From JAVBOF01 sp031550915 (GTDB lineage Bacteria > Bacillota > Clostridia > Christensenellales > MGBC116941), in NCBI GenBank assembly GCA_031550915.1, contig JAVBOF010000094.1, positions 1 through 18,569 of the forward strand: a stretch of 18,569 nt of DNA, given 5' to 3'. This document shows, in pieces, positions 6,570 through 14,082 of the stretch. The notes beneath the pieces are model-generated. The model was not told the DNA's origin and did not search any database. It saw only the letters and a program-made list of their open reading frames with translations. Position 1 is the first letter of the stretch. Each line of letters starts with the position of its first letter. The translations under genes and the position numbers were made by a program.

Positions 6570-9500
6570 TTACTTCACAGTAACCGTACACCTTGCAATC
6601 TTGCCGTTCCAGGTTTTGGCGGTTATCGTCGCTTTGCCCTTAGCGATGCCTTTTATTAAGCCGTTACCGGAGACCGTTACGGCTTTTTTATTGCTGGTCG
6701 TCCATGTCAGCATCTTTAGATCGGTATTCGATGGCGTCCAGGATTTTGCCACAAGTTTATAGGACTTGCCTTTGCCTAGGGTAAAGGAACTTTTTGAAAG
6801 CGAAAACTTCGTTGCAGATACGTTGCCAACTTGCAAAACAAAGGTTTTCCGGTATTTGCCCGCGGTTACAGTAATATTCGCCTTGCCTTTTTTAAGTGCG
6901 GTTATATAGCCGACCTTATCCACTGCAGCTACCTTTGTATTGCTAGATCTATACGCTGGAACTATCCCCGTAGCATTCTTCGCGTTAAGCGCAGGCTTTA
7001 ACTGTAAAACCTTCCCTTTTAGCAGGCCTATCGTGCCTGTTTGTGTTATGCCCATGCTTTTCAGCGCAACTGCTTTTTTTACGACGTATACAGTGCAATA
7101 GGCAACCTTACTACCGTCCTTTGAAGTAACTTTCAGCTTTACGCTTTTACCCGCGGCTTTCGCTCCGGCAGTAATCTTGCCTGTGACGGCACTGTTTACT
7201 TTAACGATGGAGCTGTTCGGTGATTGCCATGTATAGGCCTTGTTTTTCGCGCCAAAAGGCTGCACCGCGGCAGGCAGGGTAACGCTCTTACCTGCAACGA
7301 GATATATCCTTGGCAAAGTTTTTATGGATTTGACCTTGACCGTGGACGTGACGGCAAGCGGACTGCCCAGAGGCGTGCCGTCCGTGTTATATAAAGTTAT
7401 TGTGATATTCGTTTCATTCGATGCATCGGGAATAACTGCTCTCCAATTGCCGTTTGCGTCCGCTTTTGTTGAAACTTTGGTACCGTCTGTCAGAGTTATT
7501 TCAACATCTCCAAAAGGCAAAGCGTCTCCGCCTGTGATCTCGTCACCGACGATGGCATAGGGAGTGCTGTTGCCAATATTTAACATGAATGACGGGTCAG
7601 CGCCACCGTTCATATCAAAAGCGATAGTGTGGCTGCCATTTGATAGGGAACTAAGCCATGCTTTGACGAAGGTGAATATGCCATCTCCTGCAGCATACTG
7701 GTTTCCGGCTGCCAATGGTACGCCGTCGCATATTATTCCGGATAACAAATAGCTTCCCGGCACAAGAGTAATTTGGATATCTTTGTTGTTTGCGCTGGAC
7801 GTATATTTGTCAAAAGTTGCCGAAATGGGATTGATAGAAGCGTTTACCGAGGGGGTCGTATCGCTTACGTATAGCGAAAGCTCAGGATCAGTGCCGCCGC
7901 TCATATCAAAAGTGATGGTGTGGCTACCGTTTGAAAGTGTGTTCAGCCACGACTTAAGGAAAGTGTAAACCCCCGCGCTGTAGCTGTAATGGATGCCTGA
8001 AGACAGCACTATTCCGTCGTACTTTATGCCGGATAAGGTATAACTGCCATTTACGAGGCTTATGCTGATGTCTTTGTGATTCACGTCCGATGGATATTTG
8101 TTAAAGGCTGCGGTAGTTGGATTGATGGAAGCGTCTACTCGGTCGCTTACCGTGACCGTTACAGGCGGTGTAGTGAATTCTGTATTTTGATTGTCGTTAT
8201 CGACTATTTTGGCGGTTATATTTGTAGAACCCGTTCCTATTGCCGTGACGACACCGTTTTCGCTCACGATCGCAACGTTTTCATTGCCGATGTGCCAAGT
8301 AACCGGATTTTTAGCGCTGTAACCCGCAGGAGAAACAGTGGCGGTGTAAGCAGTCGTACCGCCGATATGAAGCACTGCGGGGCCTTCGTTTATTCTGATG
8401 CCGGTAATGTGCTTTACAACGGTGACTGTTAGATTGTGCTGTACCGGGAGGTGAATTTGGGGATAGGCAGAGGTAAAACTCGCGCTGTGAAGGTTTTCGC
8501 CAACATTCCCTACCATCGCGTTTGGATTATCCCATAACCAGCCTGCTGGAAGCGGAACATCTTTAAGCGTTTGGCCATATTTTGCCTTCAGGCCGGACGG
8601 CAGGGTATATGGAGGAACCACCTTGTTTACCGTAAGGGTTGACGTAGCCGTTCCCGCGTTGTAATATCCGAGGCTCGCAGTATTGATTCTAATACTAAAG
8701 TCGCCGCAGGAAAGTACTTTCAAATAATTGCCTGAAGTTTGCGACATTCCATTAATATCGCAAATGTATCCTTGTCCGGGGCTTGAAACAATGGTGTATG
8801 TGCGGGTGCCGGCATTTACGTCAATATTGAAAATCGAAGAAAGCCTTATTACATCAAATGTATGATCAATGGTTTTAGGCGCGGCTGATATGTTTACGTT
8901 TTTATATCCGGTGACGGTAAATGTAACCGATCCAGAGCTATTTGGCTGAAGACCAACTGTCTGATGATTTCCGGTCGCCATCCCGCCCCATTGGTATGTA
9001 TAGGAATCGGCACCGCTGGCAAGCGAAGTGAGAATTATTTGACGTCCTTTAAGTGTGGGTCCGCCGGAAAATGCAACTTGATTATCCGAATATTTTGCCC
9101 AGTAAGAGGCAGATGTTACAAGTCCGGCTTTTACTAATGGCTGGAGCGTAACAGTATAAAAATCGATTGAGGTCGAAGCGTAGTTATCGGTTATATTAAA
9201 GTCGACGCCGGTATCTATATTATTAGCATATATGTCATACCTACCTGATAACACAGAAGCGAAAGTCGCTTTGCCGTTCGCTACATTGACGGTGTACTCC
9301 GCTTTGCTGTTCGCAATTTTTATAGCGCCGGTATACCCGGTATATGCTGTGTTGTCCAGCTTGATAAAGACTGCAGCATTGGTATGCATGATATCTTTCT
9401 GAAAAAGGGAAACCTTTTTCCTCATATGATTCGGCGACGAAGATCCAGGGGCACCTATGTATTCATTTTCTGAAGTGGATGCCGTAAGCGATATTGAAGG

Positions 9501-10289
9501 ACTGGGGCCAAAATACCTTTGGTAATATTTTATTTCATACGCACCTTCAGGAATATACCTATCGTCGCCCGCATTCAGAGCCATCAGATAAAGCGTTTTA
9601 TCTGTATAATTGACTGATGCGGGCATATCCCAAGAGGGAAGGCCATATACATCAGGGTAATTTTCATCGAGAAGAATCCGAGTTGAACCATTAGGACCCA
9701 ATTGACCGATGCTGTTGATGTCTGACGTATATTTTGTATAAAAATGTGTGCCATTCCAAAACCAAACCCTTGGAGTAGAATTCAGGCACGTAATCGGTTC
9801 TGTAACAATATGTAAAAAACCGACCGGTCTAGGCCATCCCGCATAGGTTGTGGGCGTTGTTGCTTTGGTATATCCGCTAAGTATCTGGATAACGTTCAAA
9901 TAATTACTGCCCGATTTAATATAGTATCCCTGATTTCCGCTGTTCGTAGTGCCGGAAGATGTGACTGTAAATTCATAGCCGGATACAGAGGAACCCGTAC
10001 TGATTAGATTATTCTCCTGAACGCTGATTTCGGTTGAACCCATACCACTGCCGTATTGATTCGGTGTACCAAAGGCCATGTTCTTAGGGTCTTTATTCTG
10101 GAATCCATATAAATTTGTATTGATATTTGCAACAAAAAGATAATTTCTGCCAGGATTGATGGAAGTGACCTTTGAGTAAGTATCTCCTATCGCAGCGAAG
10201 GCAATATTCGGCATGACTGCCATTATCGATGGCGCGGCAAGGGAAAATGTTAATACAATTAAAAATATTTTTTTCGCGATTTTTAACAT
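6570..10289 (-). CDS. Large secreted protein with CBM_X2 and Big_2-like Ig domains
   Basis: This 1239-residue protein begins with a signal peptide (about residues 1-32, likely cut after AFA). The first 550 residues are beta-rich and not recognised. After a small repeat-type domain at about 555-622 (PSGLKAKYGQTLKDVPLPAG) the domains are: a Big_2 Ig-like domain at about 625-712; two tandem CBM_X2-like modules at about 715-808 (VDASINPTTAAFNKYPSD) and 813-905 (VNASINPISATFDKYTSS); an adhesin-type Ig domain at 910-980 (GDVEITLTDGTKVSTKADANGNW); and three Big_2-like domains up to the C-terminus (SVTLPAAVQPFGAKNKAYTW, LKGKVLQLKPAL, GKGKSYKLVAKS). CBM_X2 modules accompany cell-wall or polysaccharide-binding proteins. 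No LPxTG motif, SLH or dockerin domain, catalytic domain or C-terminal membrane helix is seen, so it may be released or held non-covalently. The start has an AGGAGG site 7 bases upstream. It lies 131 bases after the stand-alone receiver gene with no clear terminator between. Confidence 0.88.
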   Translation of the reverse strand: MLKIAKKIFLIVLTFSLAAPSIMAVMPNIAFAAIGDTYSKVTSINPGRNYLFVANINTNLYGFQNKDPKNMAFGTPNQYGSGMGSTEISVQENNLISTGSSVSGYEFTVTSSGTTNSGNQGYYIKSGSNYLNVIQILSGYTKATTPTTYAGWPRPVGFLHIVTEPITCLNSTPRVWFWNGTHFYTKYTSDINSIGQLGPNGSTRILLDENYPDVYGLPSWDMPASVNYTDKTLYLMALNAGDDRYIPEGAYEIKYYQRYFGPSPSISLTASTSENEYIGAPGSSSPNHMRKKVSLFQKDIMHTNAAVFIKLDNTAYTGYTGAIKIANSKAEYTVNVANGKATFASVLSGRYDIYANNIDTGVDFNITDNYASTSIDFYTVTLQPLVKAGLVTSASYWAKYSDNQVAFSGGPTLKGRQIILTSLASGADSYTYQWGGMATGNHQTVGLQPNSSGSVTFTVTGYKNVNISAAPKTIDHTFDVIRLSSIFNIDVNAGTRTYTIVSSPGQGYICDINGMSQTSGNYLKVLSCGDFSIRINTASLGYYNAGTATSTLTVNKVVPPYTLPSGLKAKYGQTLKDVPLPAGWLWDNPNAMVGNVGENLHSASFTSAYPQIHLPVQHNLTVTVVKHITGIRINEGPAVLHIGGTTAYTATVSPAGYSAKNPVTWHIGNENVAIVSENGVVTAIGTGSTNITAKIVDNDNQNTEFTTPPVTVTVSDRVDASINPTTAAFNKYPSDVNHKDISISLVNGSYTLSGIKYDGIVLSSGIHYSYSAGVYTFLKSWLNTLSNGSHTITFDMSGGTDPELSLYVSDTTPSVNASINPISATFDKYTSSANNKDIQITLVPGSYLLSGIICDGVPLAAGNQYAAGDGIFTFVKAWLSSLSNGSHTIAFDMNGGADPSFMLNIGNSTPYAIVGDEITGGDALPFGDVEITLTDGTKVSTKADANGNWRAVIPDASNETNITITLYNTDGTPLGSPLAVTSTVKVKSIKTLPRIYLVAGKSVTLPAAVQPFGAKNKAYTWQSPNSSIVKVNSAVTGKITAGAKAAGKSVKLKVTSKDGSKVAYCTVYVVKKAVALKSMGITQTGTIGLLKGKVLQLKPALNAKNATGIVPAYRSSNTKVAAVDKVGYITALKKGKANITVTAGKYRKTFVLQVGNVSATKFSLSKSSFTLGKGKSYKLVAKSWTPSNTDLKMLTWTTSNKKAVTVSGNGLIKGIAKGKATITAKTWNGKIARCTVTVK

Positions 10290-10419
10290 TATGATTCCTC
10301 CTAGTTGAAATATTAAACTGAGAACAATAGCCTACATTAGTGGGTTTTTCTATAAACAGTAATGATTTTTCATATCTTAGCTTAAACGAGTCTAAAAATA
10401 CAGAGTGGTTACTAAATTT

Positions 10420-10447
10420 TTCAATTCTCCATTTTCGATTCTCCATT
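10420..10447. repeat. Four degenerate 7-base repeats at the 3' end of the receiver gene
   Basis: Read on the minus strand, AATGGAG, AATCGAA, AATGGAG and AATTGAA lie head to tail and include the stop codon at 10421-10423. The same unit recurs at 11660-11694. Confidence 0.6.
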
Positions 10448-10822
10448 GTCTGAAAGCAAAGTCCTAAGGCTTTCCGTCAGCCGCTCGATGCGGTAGGGCT
10501 TAACAATGTAGTCATCTGCTCCTGCGTCATATCCCGCCTTTTCATATTCTTTTCCTTTTAAAGCGGTGAGGAATATGATCGGCATTTTTTGCAATTTTCC
10601 GTTGCCTTGCCGAAGCTCCCTGCAGAAATCAAAGCCACTGCCGTCGGGTAGTTCAATGTCCAGCACGGCGGCATGGAACTCAACGCCCTTGATAAGGTTG
10701 CGGGCATCACGCAAGGTCCGCGCGGGCAGAACATAGTACCCTTTGCGTTCCAATACCCGTGTGTTTAGATGCAAAAGGTTGGGTTCTTCATCTATCAGTA
10801 AAACCGCGTTTTGCTTTGGCAC
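10421..10822 (-). CDS. Stand-alone receiver-domain response regulator (CheY/Spo0F-like)
   Basis: The protein has 133 residues from the GTG at 10822-10820, which I chose because AAAGGAG lies 8 bases before it. The longer open frame up to 10963 would run through two hairpins and adds non-conserved sequence. Receiver residues are complete: acidic pair D11/E12 (LLIDEE), phospho-acceptor D55 (AAVLDIELPDG), T86 (IIFLTAL) and K108 (DDYIVKPY). There is no output domain, so it must act on a partner protein or as a phosphate relay. It lies downstream of the kinase-OmpR pair but is separated by a strong terminator, and is followed by the large secreted-protein gene. The last codons (NGESKMEN) fall in a run of 7-base repeats resembling one at the end of the kinase gene. 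Confidence 0.85.
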   Translation of the reverse strand: MPKQNAVLLIDEEPNLLHLNTRVLERKGYYVLPARTLRDARNLIKGVEFHAAVLDIELPDGSGFDFCRELRQGNGKLQKMPIIFLTALKGKEYEKAGYDAGADDYIVKPYRIERLTESLRTLLSDNGESKMEN

Positions 10823-10860
10823 GACGTCTGCTCCTTTCAATAACCGAATAGCATATAATA

Positions 10861-10885
10861 AAAAACAGAAGTCTTGACGACTTCT
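10861..10885 (-). terminator. Hairpin before the stand-alone receiver gene
   Basis: A 7-base stem AGAAGTC (10867-10873) and GACTTCT (10879-10885) with a 5-base loop is followed on the minus strand by TGTTTTTTATTATA. It could be a second terminator for the upstream regulator. It could also be an attenuator of the receiver gene if transcription starts at the extended -10-like TGCTAAAAT just before it (minus strand, 10910-10902). Confidence 0.5.
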
Positions 10886-10922
10886 TTTTATGTGCACTTT
10901 CATTTTAGCATGCCGGGTAGGG

Positions 10923-10957
10923 AAAAAAAGCGAATGTCTCAAAAATGGGACTTTCGC
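10923..10957 (-). terminator. Intrinsic terminator of the kinase-regulator operon
   Basis: On the minus strand GCGAAAGTC (10957-10949) pairs with GACATTCGC (10938-10930), with one internal mismatch, around a 10-base loop and is followed by TTTTTTT (10929-10923). It begins 12 bases after the regulator stop. Confidence 0.82.
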
Positions 10958-10969
10958 GGGCAAATTATT

Positions 10970-11665
10970 TTATGCATCTATCCTTTCAAAACGGTATCCC
11001 TCGCCGCGGTACATCGCGACGGAATAGTCCGCGTTGCCCGCCTCGAGCCTTTTGCGTAGACGATAAATAACATTCCTGAGCGAATGGTCGTCGCTCGCCA
11101 TCGGCAGCTTCCAGACGCTTTCGTATAATCTTTCGGCCGTAAAAGTTTTTCCTTCGTTCTGCACCAGCAACAGCAGAACCGCAAATTCCTTGGGCGCAAG
11201 CTGCATATCCTCGCCGGAAAGGGTTGCTCTGTTCGCTACCGTATCCAAACTGAGTTTCCCCTTTTTGATCTCGTTACCGCGCGCCATTTCCACCAATCGC
11301 AGCAGCGCCACGATGCGGGCGTACAGTTCCTCGTTGCGGAATGGTTTTGTCATGTAGCCGTCCCCTCCGCCGAGCAAGCCTTTCACAATATCCTCGTCCT
11401 CCCGCTTGCTGGTCAGCATTAAAATGGGCGCGGCGGTAACCGCGCGAATCTCCGGCACGAAATCGATGCCGTTGCCGTCCGGCAGAAGAATGTCCAGCAA
11501 AACAAGATCAAACGGCTCGTGCAGCATGCGCCTCGCCTCGGCGAGCGTTTCGGCGCAGATCGTATTCACACCGCGCCGGGCAAGGGTCCGTTCATTCAGT
11601 TCCCGCATGGATAAATCGTCTTCAATCATAAACACCATAGGAGCTCTATTATCCGTCTCCTTCAT
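10970..11665 (-). CDS. OmpR/PhoB-family response regulator
   Basis: The protein has 231 residues from the ATG at 11665-11663, two bases after the kinase stop; GGAG lies 8 bases before it. An in-frame TTG at 11671 is less likely. The receiver domain (about 8-125) carries the acidic pair D16/D17 (FMIEDD), phospho-acceptor D58 (LVLLDILLPDG), T85 and K107 (YMTKPF). Its alpha4-beta5 region reads LLGGGDGYMTKPF, where GADDY is usual, a mild deviation. The C-terminal winged helix (about 135-229) shows LAPKEFAVLLLLVQNEG, then the recognition-helix region DDHSLRNVIYRLRKRLE and the wing YRGEGYRF. It should be phosphorylated by the adjacent kinase and bind DNA as a dimer. Its targets are not shown by the sequence. 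Confidence 0.95.
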   Translation of the reverse strand: MKETDNRAPMVFMIEDDLSMRELNERTLARRGVNTICAETLAEARRMLHEPFDLVLLDILLPDGNGIDFVPEIRAVTAAPILMLTSKREDEDIVKGLLGGGDGYMTKPFRNEELYARIVALLRLVEMARGNEIKKGKLSLDTVANRATLSGEDMQLAPKEFAVLLLLVQNEGKTFTAERLYESVWKLPMASDDHSLRNVIYRLRKRLEAGNADYSVAMYRGEGYRFERIDA

Positions 11666-11694
11666 TATCAACTCTCCATTCTCAATTCTCCATT
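11660..11694. repeat. Five 7-base repeats across the kinase stop and regulator start
   Basis: Read on the minus strand the units are AATGGAG, AATTGAG, AATGGAG, AGTTGAT and AATGAAG. They encode the last kinase residues (NGELRMES), contain its stop, and supply the GGAG ribosome site and ATG of the regulator. A shorter related run lies at 10420-10447. Confidence 0.65.
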
Positions 11695-13641
11695 AATCGG
11701 AATCGTAAACCATACTTCCGTCCCTTTGCCGGGTTCGCTGTTTACGCCGATCACGCCACCGTGGGCTTCAACTAGCTTTTTGCTGATGAACAGCCCAAGA
11801 CCGTTGCCAGTCACGCCCTTAACTCCGCCTCTCATCTGCGGATAGCGAGTGAACAGCGCCGTCGATACGTCAGGAGCCATGCCTTCGCCGGTGTCAGCTA
11901 CACTAAACCGCACCGTGCCGTTTTCTTCCGAGGCGGCAAGTGTGATTTCGCCGTCCTCCGTATACTTGCACGCGTTTGAAACGAGGTTCAATAGCACCTG
12001 CAGGACACGTTCATGGTCTGCGAAAACCGTGATGCCGTCGTCGAGTTTTATAATGAGCCGGTTATTCGCGCGACCCCACATGGGAAAGTAGGTTTGGCGT
12101 ATCCGGTCAAACAATTCCTCCACGGAAACGCGCCCTTTCCGTATAGTTAGCACGCCCGCTTCGATGGCCGCCATATCCATAAGCTGGCTCACCAGCCTGT
12201 CCATGCGCTCGGCCTCGCTTTCCACACGGCGCGCGCCGTACCGGAGGTCGTCAATATCCGGCGTTTCGTCACCAAGTAATTCCTGAAAATATTGCGCGAA
12301 TCCGGAAATAGCTGAAATCGGCATCCTGAGTTCATGCGATAATTCCCCCATAAACTCGCTTTTCATTGTGTTCAGCCGCCGCTGGGTTTCGGCTTCCATC
12401 GCCTGCCTTTGCTCGGCTTCCCGCGCCGCTGCGATCTCCCGCATAGTGCCATGGAACATGGCGGCCATCTGGAAGAATACAAAGATGAGCAGTGTGAACT
12501 CGGTAAGCGTATGCCGAGTCAGTTCGCTCGCATCCGGGCTCGTCGGAAGCACATCGAAATACAGGATATCCCAAACCACACCAAATAGGAATATGCCCAT
12601 ACCGATGAGGATGGTGATCTGCTCCAAATTTGGCTTACGCAGCTTAATGCAGAGCCGGATTATTATATATGACGCTACAAGCAGTATAATAATATTGAAA
12701 TATGACAAGGCTTGCATGACAAATACTGTATCTGTAAAGAGACATATACAGGCGCAGATGCCGCATACGGCGCAGAGCGCGCTGCGGAACCACTTTTGCA
12801 AAATAAAAGGGAACAGCGCGCTCAGAGTCAGGTAAAAAAGCAGCGTCCCGACAGGATACGCCAGGCAGCTCACGCGAAAGGCGGCGGTCCAAGATACGGA
12901 TAAAAACGAAGATAATATCCACGGGTCGGTGAAGCCTGTGCGGACAAACCACATAAGGCAAAAGAGCGCAAACCACAGGTTGGCCTTATAGTGGCGCAGC
13001 AAAGAATAGAGCACGAGATGCGCAAGGAAAAGCGCAAGGAAACAACCCATAACGACGGAAGATATCATGTTTGTACGGTCGTAGGCTTCCCGGACGGTTT
13101 CCGGCTTTCCAATTATGACATTACTGTGGCTGTCACCATCGGGGACGGCATAGGTGGAAGCCTGCTGCACGATCTCGATTGTACCGTCCTGCGCCTGGAC
13201 GGTGTAGTAAAGCCGTTTCGTGCCCGGCCTCGAACTAACGGCATCGCTTGCCGGCACGCCGATTTTCTCAGCCAAATGGCCGTTTATATAAAGGTTGCAG
13301 GCGTACTCGCCGGAATAGAGCATCAGGCCATATATCCCGGCAGGTACATATACACGCAGACGGCTTGTGCTGAAAGAGGCCACTTGCTCCGGGCTTCCGA
13401 CATGTATCTCACTTCGCCGTGCCTCAAATTCGCCTGGCGCAAGCAGCGCGCTTGGAATGTACTCCACCGGGCCCAAAAGATCCAAGCTGCCGGAATCGAA
13501 ATCCACCTCGCGCAAATCCCGTGTGCCGTCTTGGGACGAGATATGCGTGACGGGATAACCCGCAATTAGCCATAAAGAGGCACAGGATAGGAAGATAAGC
13601 GCCAATATGATAAAGAATACAGCATGTTTCTTTTTAGGCAT
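11668..13641 (-). CDS. 7TM-sensor (7TMR-DISM-type) histidine kinase
   Basis: The protein has 657 residues from the ATG at 13641-13639, chosen because AAAGGAG lies 7 bases upstream; the longer frame to 13713 adds a basic stretch inside the preceding gene. After a first membrane helix (about 9-28) comes an extracellular beta-rich domain (about 33-190) with DLLGPVEYIPSALLAPGEF and YACNLYINGHLAEK. About seven membrane helices follow (about 192-396), the layout of 7TMR-DISM receptors. A short coiled coil leads to HisKA with H436 in ELSHELRMP, then HATPase_c with the N-box LVSNACKY (N556), G1 box VADTGEGMA (D583) and G2 box GNGLGLF (612-617). All catalytic boxes are intact. It should autophosphorylate and pass phosphate to the coupled OmpR regulator. 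The coding sequence is visibly richer in G+C than its neighbours. The ligand is unknown. Confidence 0.93.
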   Translation of the reverse strand: MPKKKHAVFFIILALIFLSCASLWLIAGYPVTHISSQDGTRDLREVDFDSGSLDLLGPVEYIPSALLAPGEFEARRSEIHVGSPEQVASFSTSRLRVYVPAGIYGLMLYSGEYACNLYINGHLAEKIGVPASDAVSSRPGTKRLYYTVQAQDGTIEIVQQASTYAVPDGDSHSNVIIGKPETVREAYDRTNMISSVVMGCFLALFLAHLVLYSLLRHYKANLWFALFCLMWFVRTGFTDPWILSSFLSVSWTAAFRVSCLAYPVGTLLFYLTLSALFPFILQKWFRSALCAVCGICACICLFTDTVFVMQALSYFNIIILLVASYIIIRLCIKLRKPNLEQITILIGMGIFLFGVVWDILYFDVLPTSPDASELTRHTLTEFTLLIFVFFQMAAMFHGTMREIAAAREAEQRQAMEAETQRRLNTMKSEFMGELSHELRMPISAISGFAQYFQELLGDETPDIDDLRYGARRVESEAERMDRLVSQLMDMAAIEAGVLTIRKGRVSVEELFDRIRQTYFPMWGRANNRLIIKLDDGITVFADHERVLQVLLNLVSNACKYTEDGEITLAASEENGTVRFSVADTGEGMAPDVSTALFTRYPQMRGGVKGVTGNGLGLFISKKLVEAHGGVIGVNSEPGKGTEVWFTIPINGELRMES

Positions 13642-13825
13642 ATAAGCGCTCCTTTTGTACACGGCTTTTTCGCGGGTTGGAGGGTTTTTTTGCGTTTTTT
13701 TGAATCTTATCATTCAGGTAAAAACATAGCACACCCTCGACACGGCCGTGCTCGCAGAGTTTTTGTACCGGCCGCACAGAGTTATTCCGTTTTTTCGCCG
13801 CTTCATGTGCGGGAATATAGACCAT
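13634..13825 (-). CDS. Small excisionase-like helix-turn-helix protein, partly degenerate
   Basis: This 63-residue protein (MVYIPAHEAAKKRNNSVRPV, then QKLCEHGRVEGV) matches the layout of small Bacillota HTH_17/MerR-like DNA-binding proteins. Those typically read like YISVKEAAEKWGISERRVQKLCEEGR followed by FGRxWxIP and KKPxDPRK. The first half and the KKPSNPRK tail agree, but the segment expected as FGRxWxIP reads LCFYLNDKIQKNA, and W-GIS in the helix region is RNNS. It may be a diverged regulator or a decaying gene. The start has AGAGG 6 bases upstream and a promoter lies just beyond. The stop overlaps the kinase start by 8 bases, so translation of the kinase is probably coupled to it. It could control the divergent promoter region, which is inference from position only. 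Confidence 0.62.
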   Translation of the reverse strand: MVYIPAHEAAKKRNNSVRPVQKLCEHGRVEGVLCFYLNDKIQKNAKKPSNPRKSRVQKERLYA

Positions 13826-13863
13826 AATACACCTCTTAGAACCGGCTGATATAGTATATTTAG

Positions 13864-13892
13864 ATTATATACGTTGGCGCGGACAGGAGCAA
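13864..13892 (-). promoter_or_regulatory. Promoter of the HTH-kinase-regulator operon
   Basis: On the minus strand a -35 TTGCTC (13892-13887), a 17-base spacer and a perfect -10 TATAAT (13869-13864) predict a start near 13857, 32 bases before the HTH gene. The -35 overlaps the left arm of an inverted repeat. Confidence 0.6.
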
Positions 13893-13912
13893 TATCGAGA
13901 TGATCTATTGCT
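13888..13912. promoter_or_regulatory. Inverted repeat in the divergent promoter region (possible operator)
   Basis: AGCAATA (13888-13894) and TATTGCT (13906-13912) form 7-base arms 18 bases apart centre to centre, overlapping the -35 of the HTH-kinase promoter. Size and position suit a dimeric regulator. Which protein binds is unknown. Confidence 0.42.
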
Positions 13913-14012
13913 ATCTGGAACTTTCATTACGCAATAATTCAATCAAACAGAAAACAAAATACGAAAACTTTTTATATTAGTTAATAAAAGCAAAGATCAA
14001 ATGAAAAGCTTA

Positions 14013-14041
14013 TTGTGGATCATTTTATAAAGAAATAAAAT
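14013..14041 (+). promoter_or_regulatory. Candidate promoter of the flavodoxin-GGDEF gene
   Basis: TTGTGG (14013-14018), a 17-base spacer and TAAAAT (14036-14041) fit a moderate promoter with a start near 14048. The region is very A+T rich, so chance matches are possible. Confidence 0.4.
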
Positions 14042-14082
14042 TATGCTTTATCTTTCCCGCTCAAGTACCGATATATTATTCA

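Noticed and set aside
6570..6700. Sortase or SLH cell-wall anchor at the C-terminus of the large secreted protein
   Set aside because: The protein ends in a Big_2-like repeat (IARCTVTVK) with no LPxTG, hydrophobic segment, SLH or dockerin motif.
10290..10420. A c-di-GMP riboswitch before the large secreted protein, suggested by the nearby cyclase
   Set aside because: No GEMM-type conserved core or long structured leader is visible in these 131 bases, and no clear hairpin with T-run was found.
10823..10963. N-terminal extension of the stand-alone receiver to an upstream start at 10963
   Set aside because: It would have to include the terminator and hairpin, adds basic non-conserved sequence, and a GTG with a good AAAGGAG site begins right at the receiver domain.
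12991..13569. A 192-codon open frame on the plus strand opposite the kinase
   Set aside because: It starts at GTG without a ribosome site, has no recognisable domain, and lies antisense to the G+C-rich extracellular and first 7TM part of the kinase, where long antisense frames arise by chance.
13642..13713. Longer kinase start at 13713
   Set aside because: The extension lies inside the HTH gene in another frame, lacks a ribosome site, and the ATG at 13641 has AAAGGAG and leads directly into the first membrane helix.
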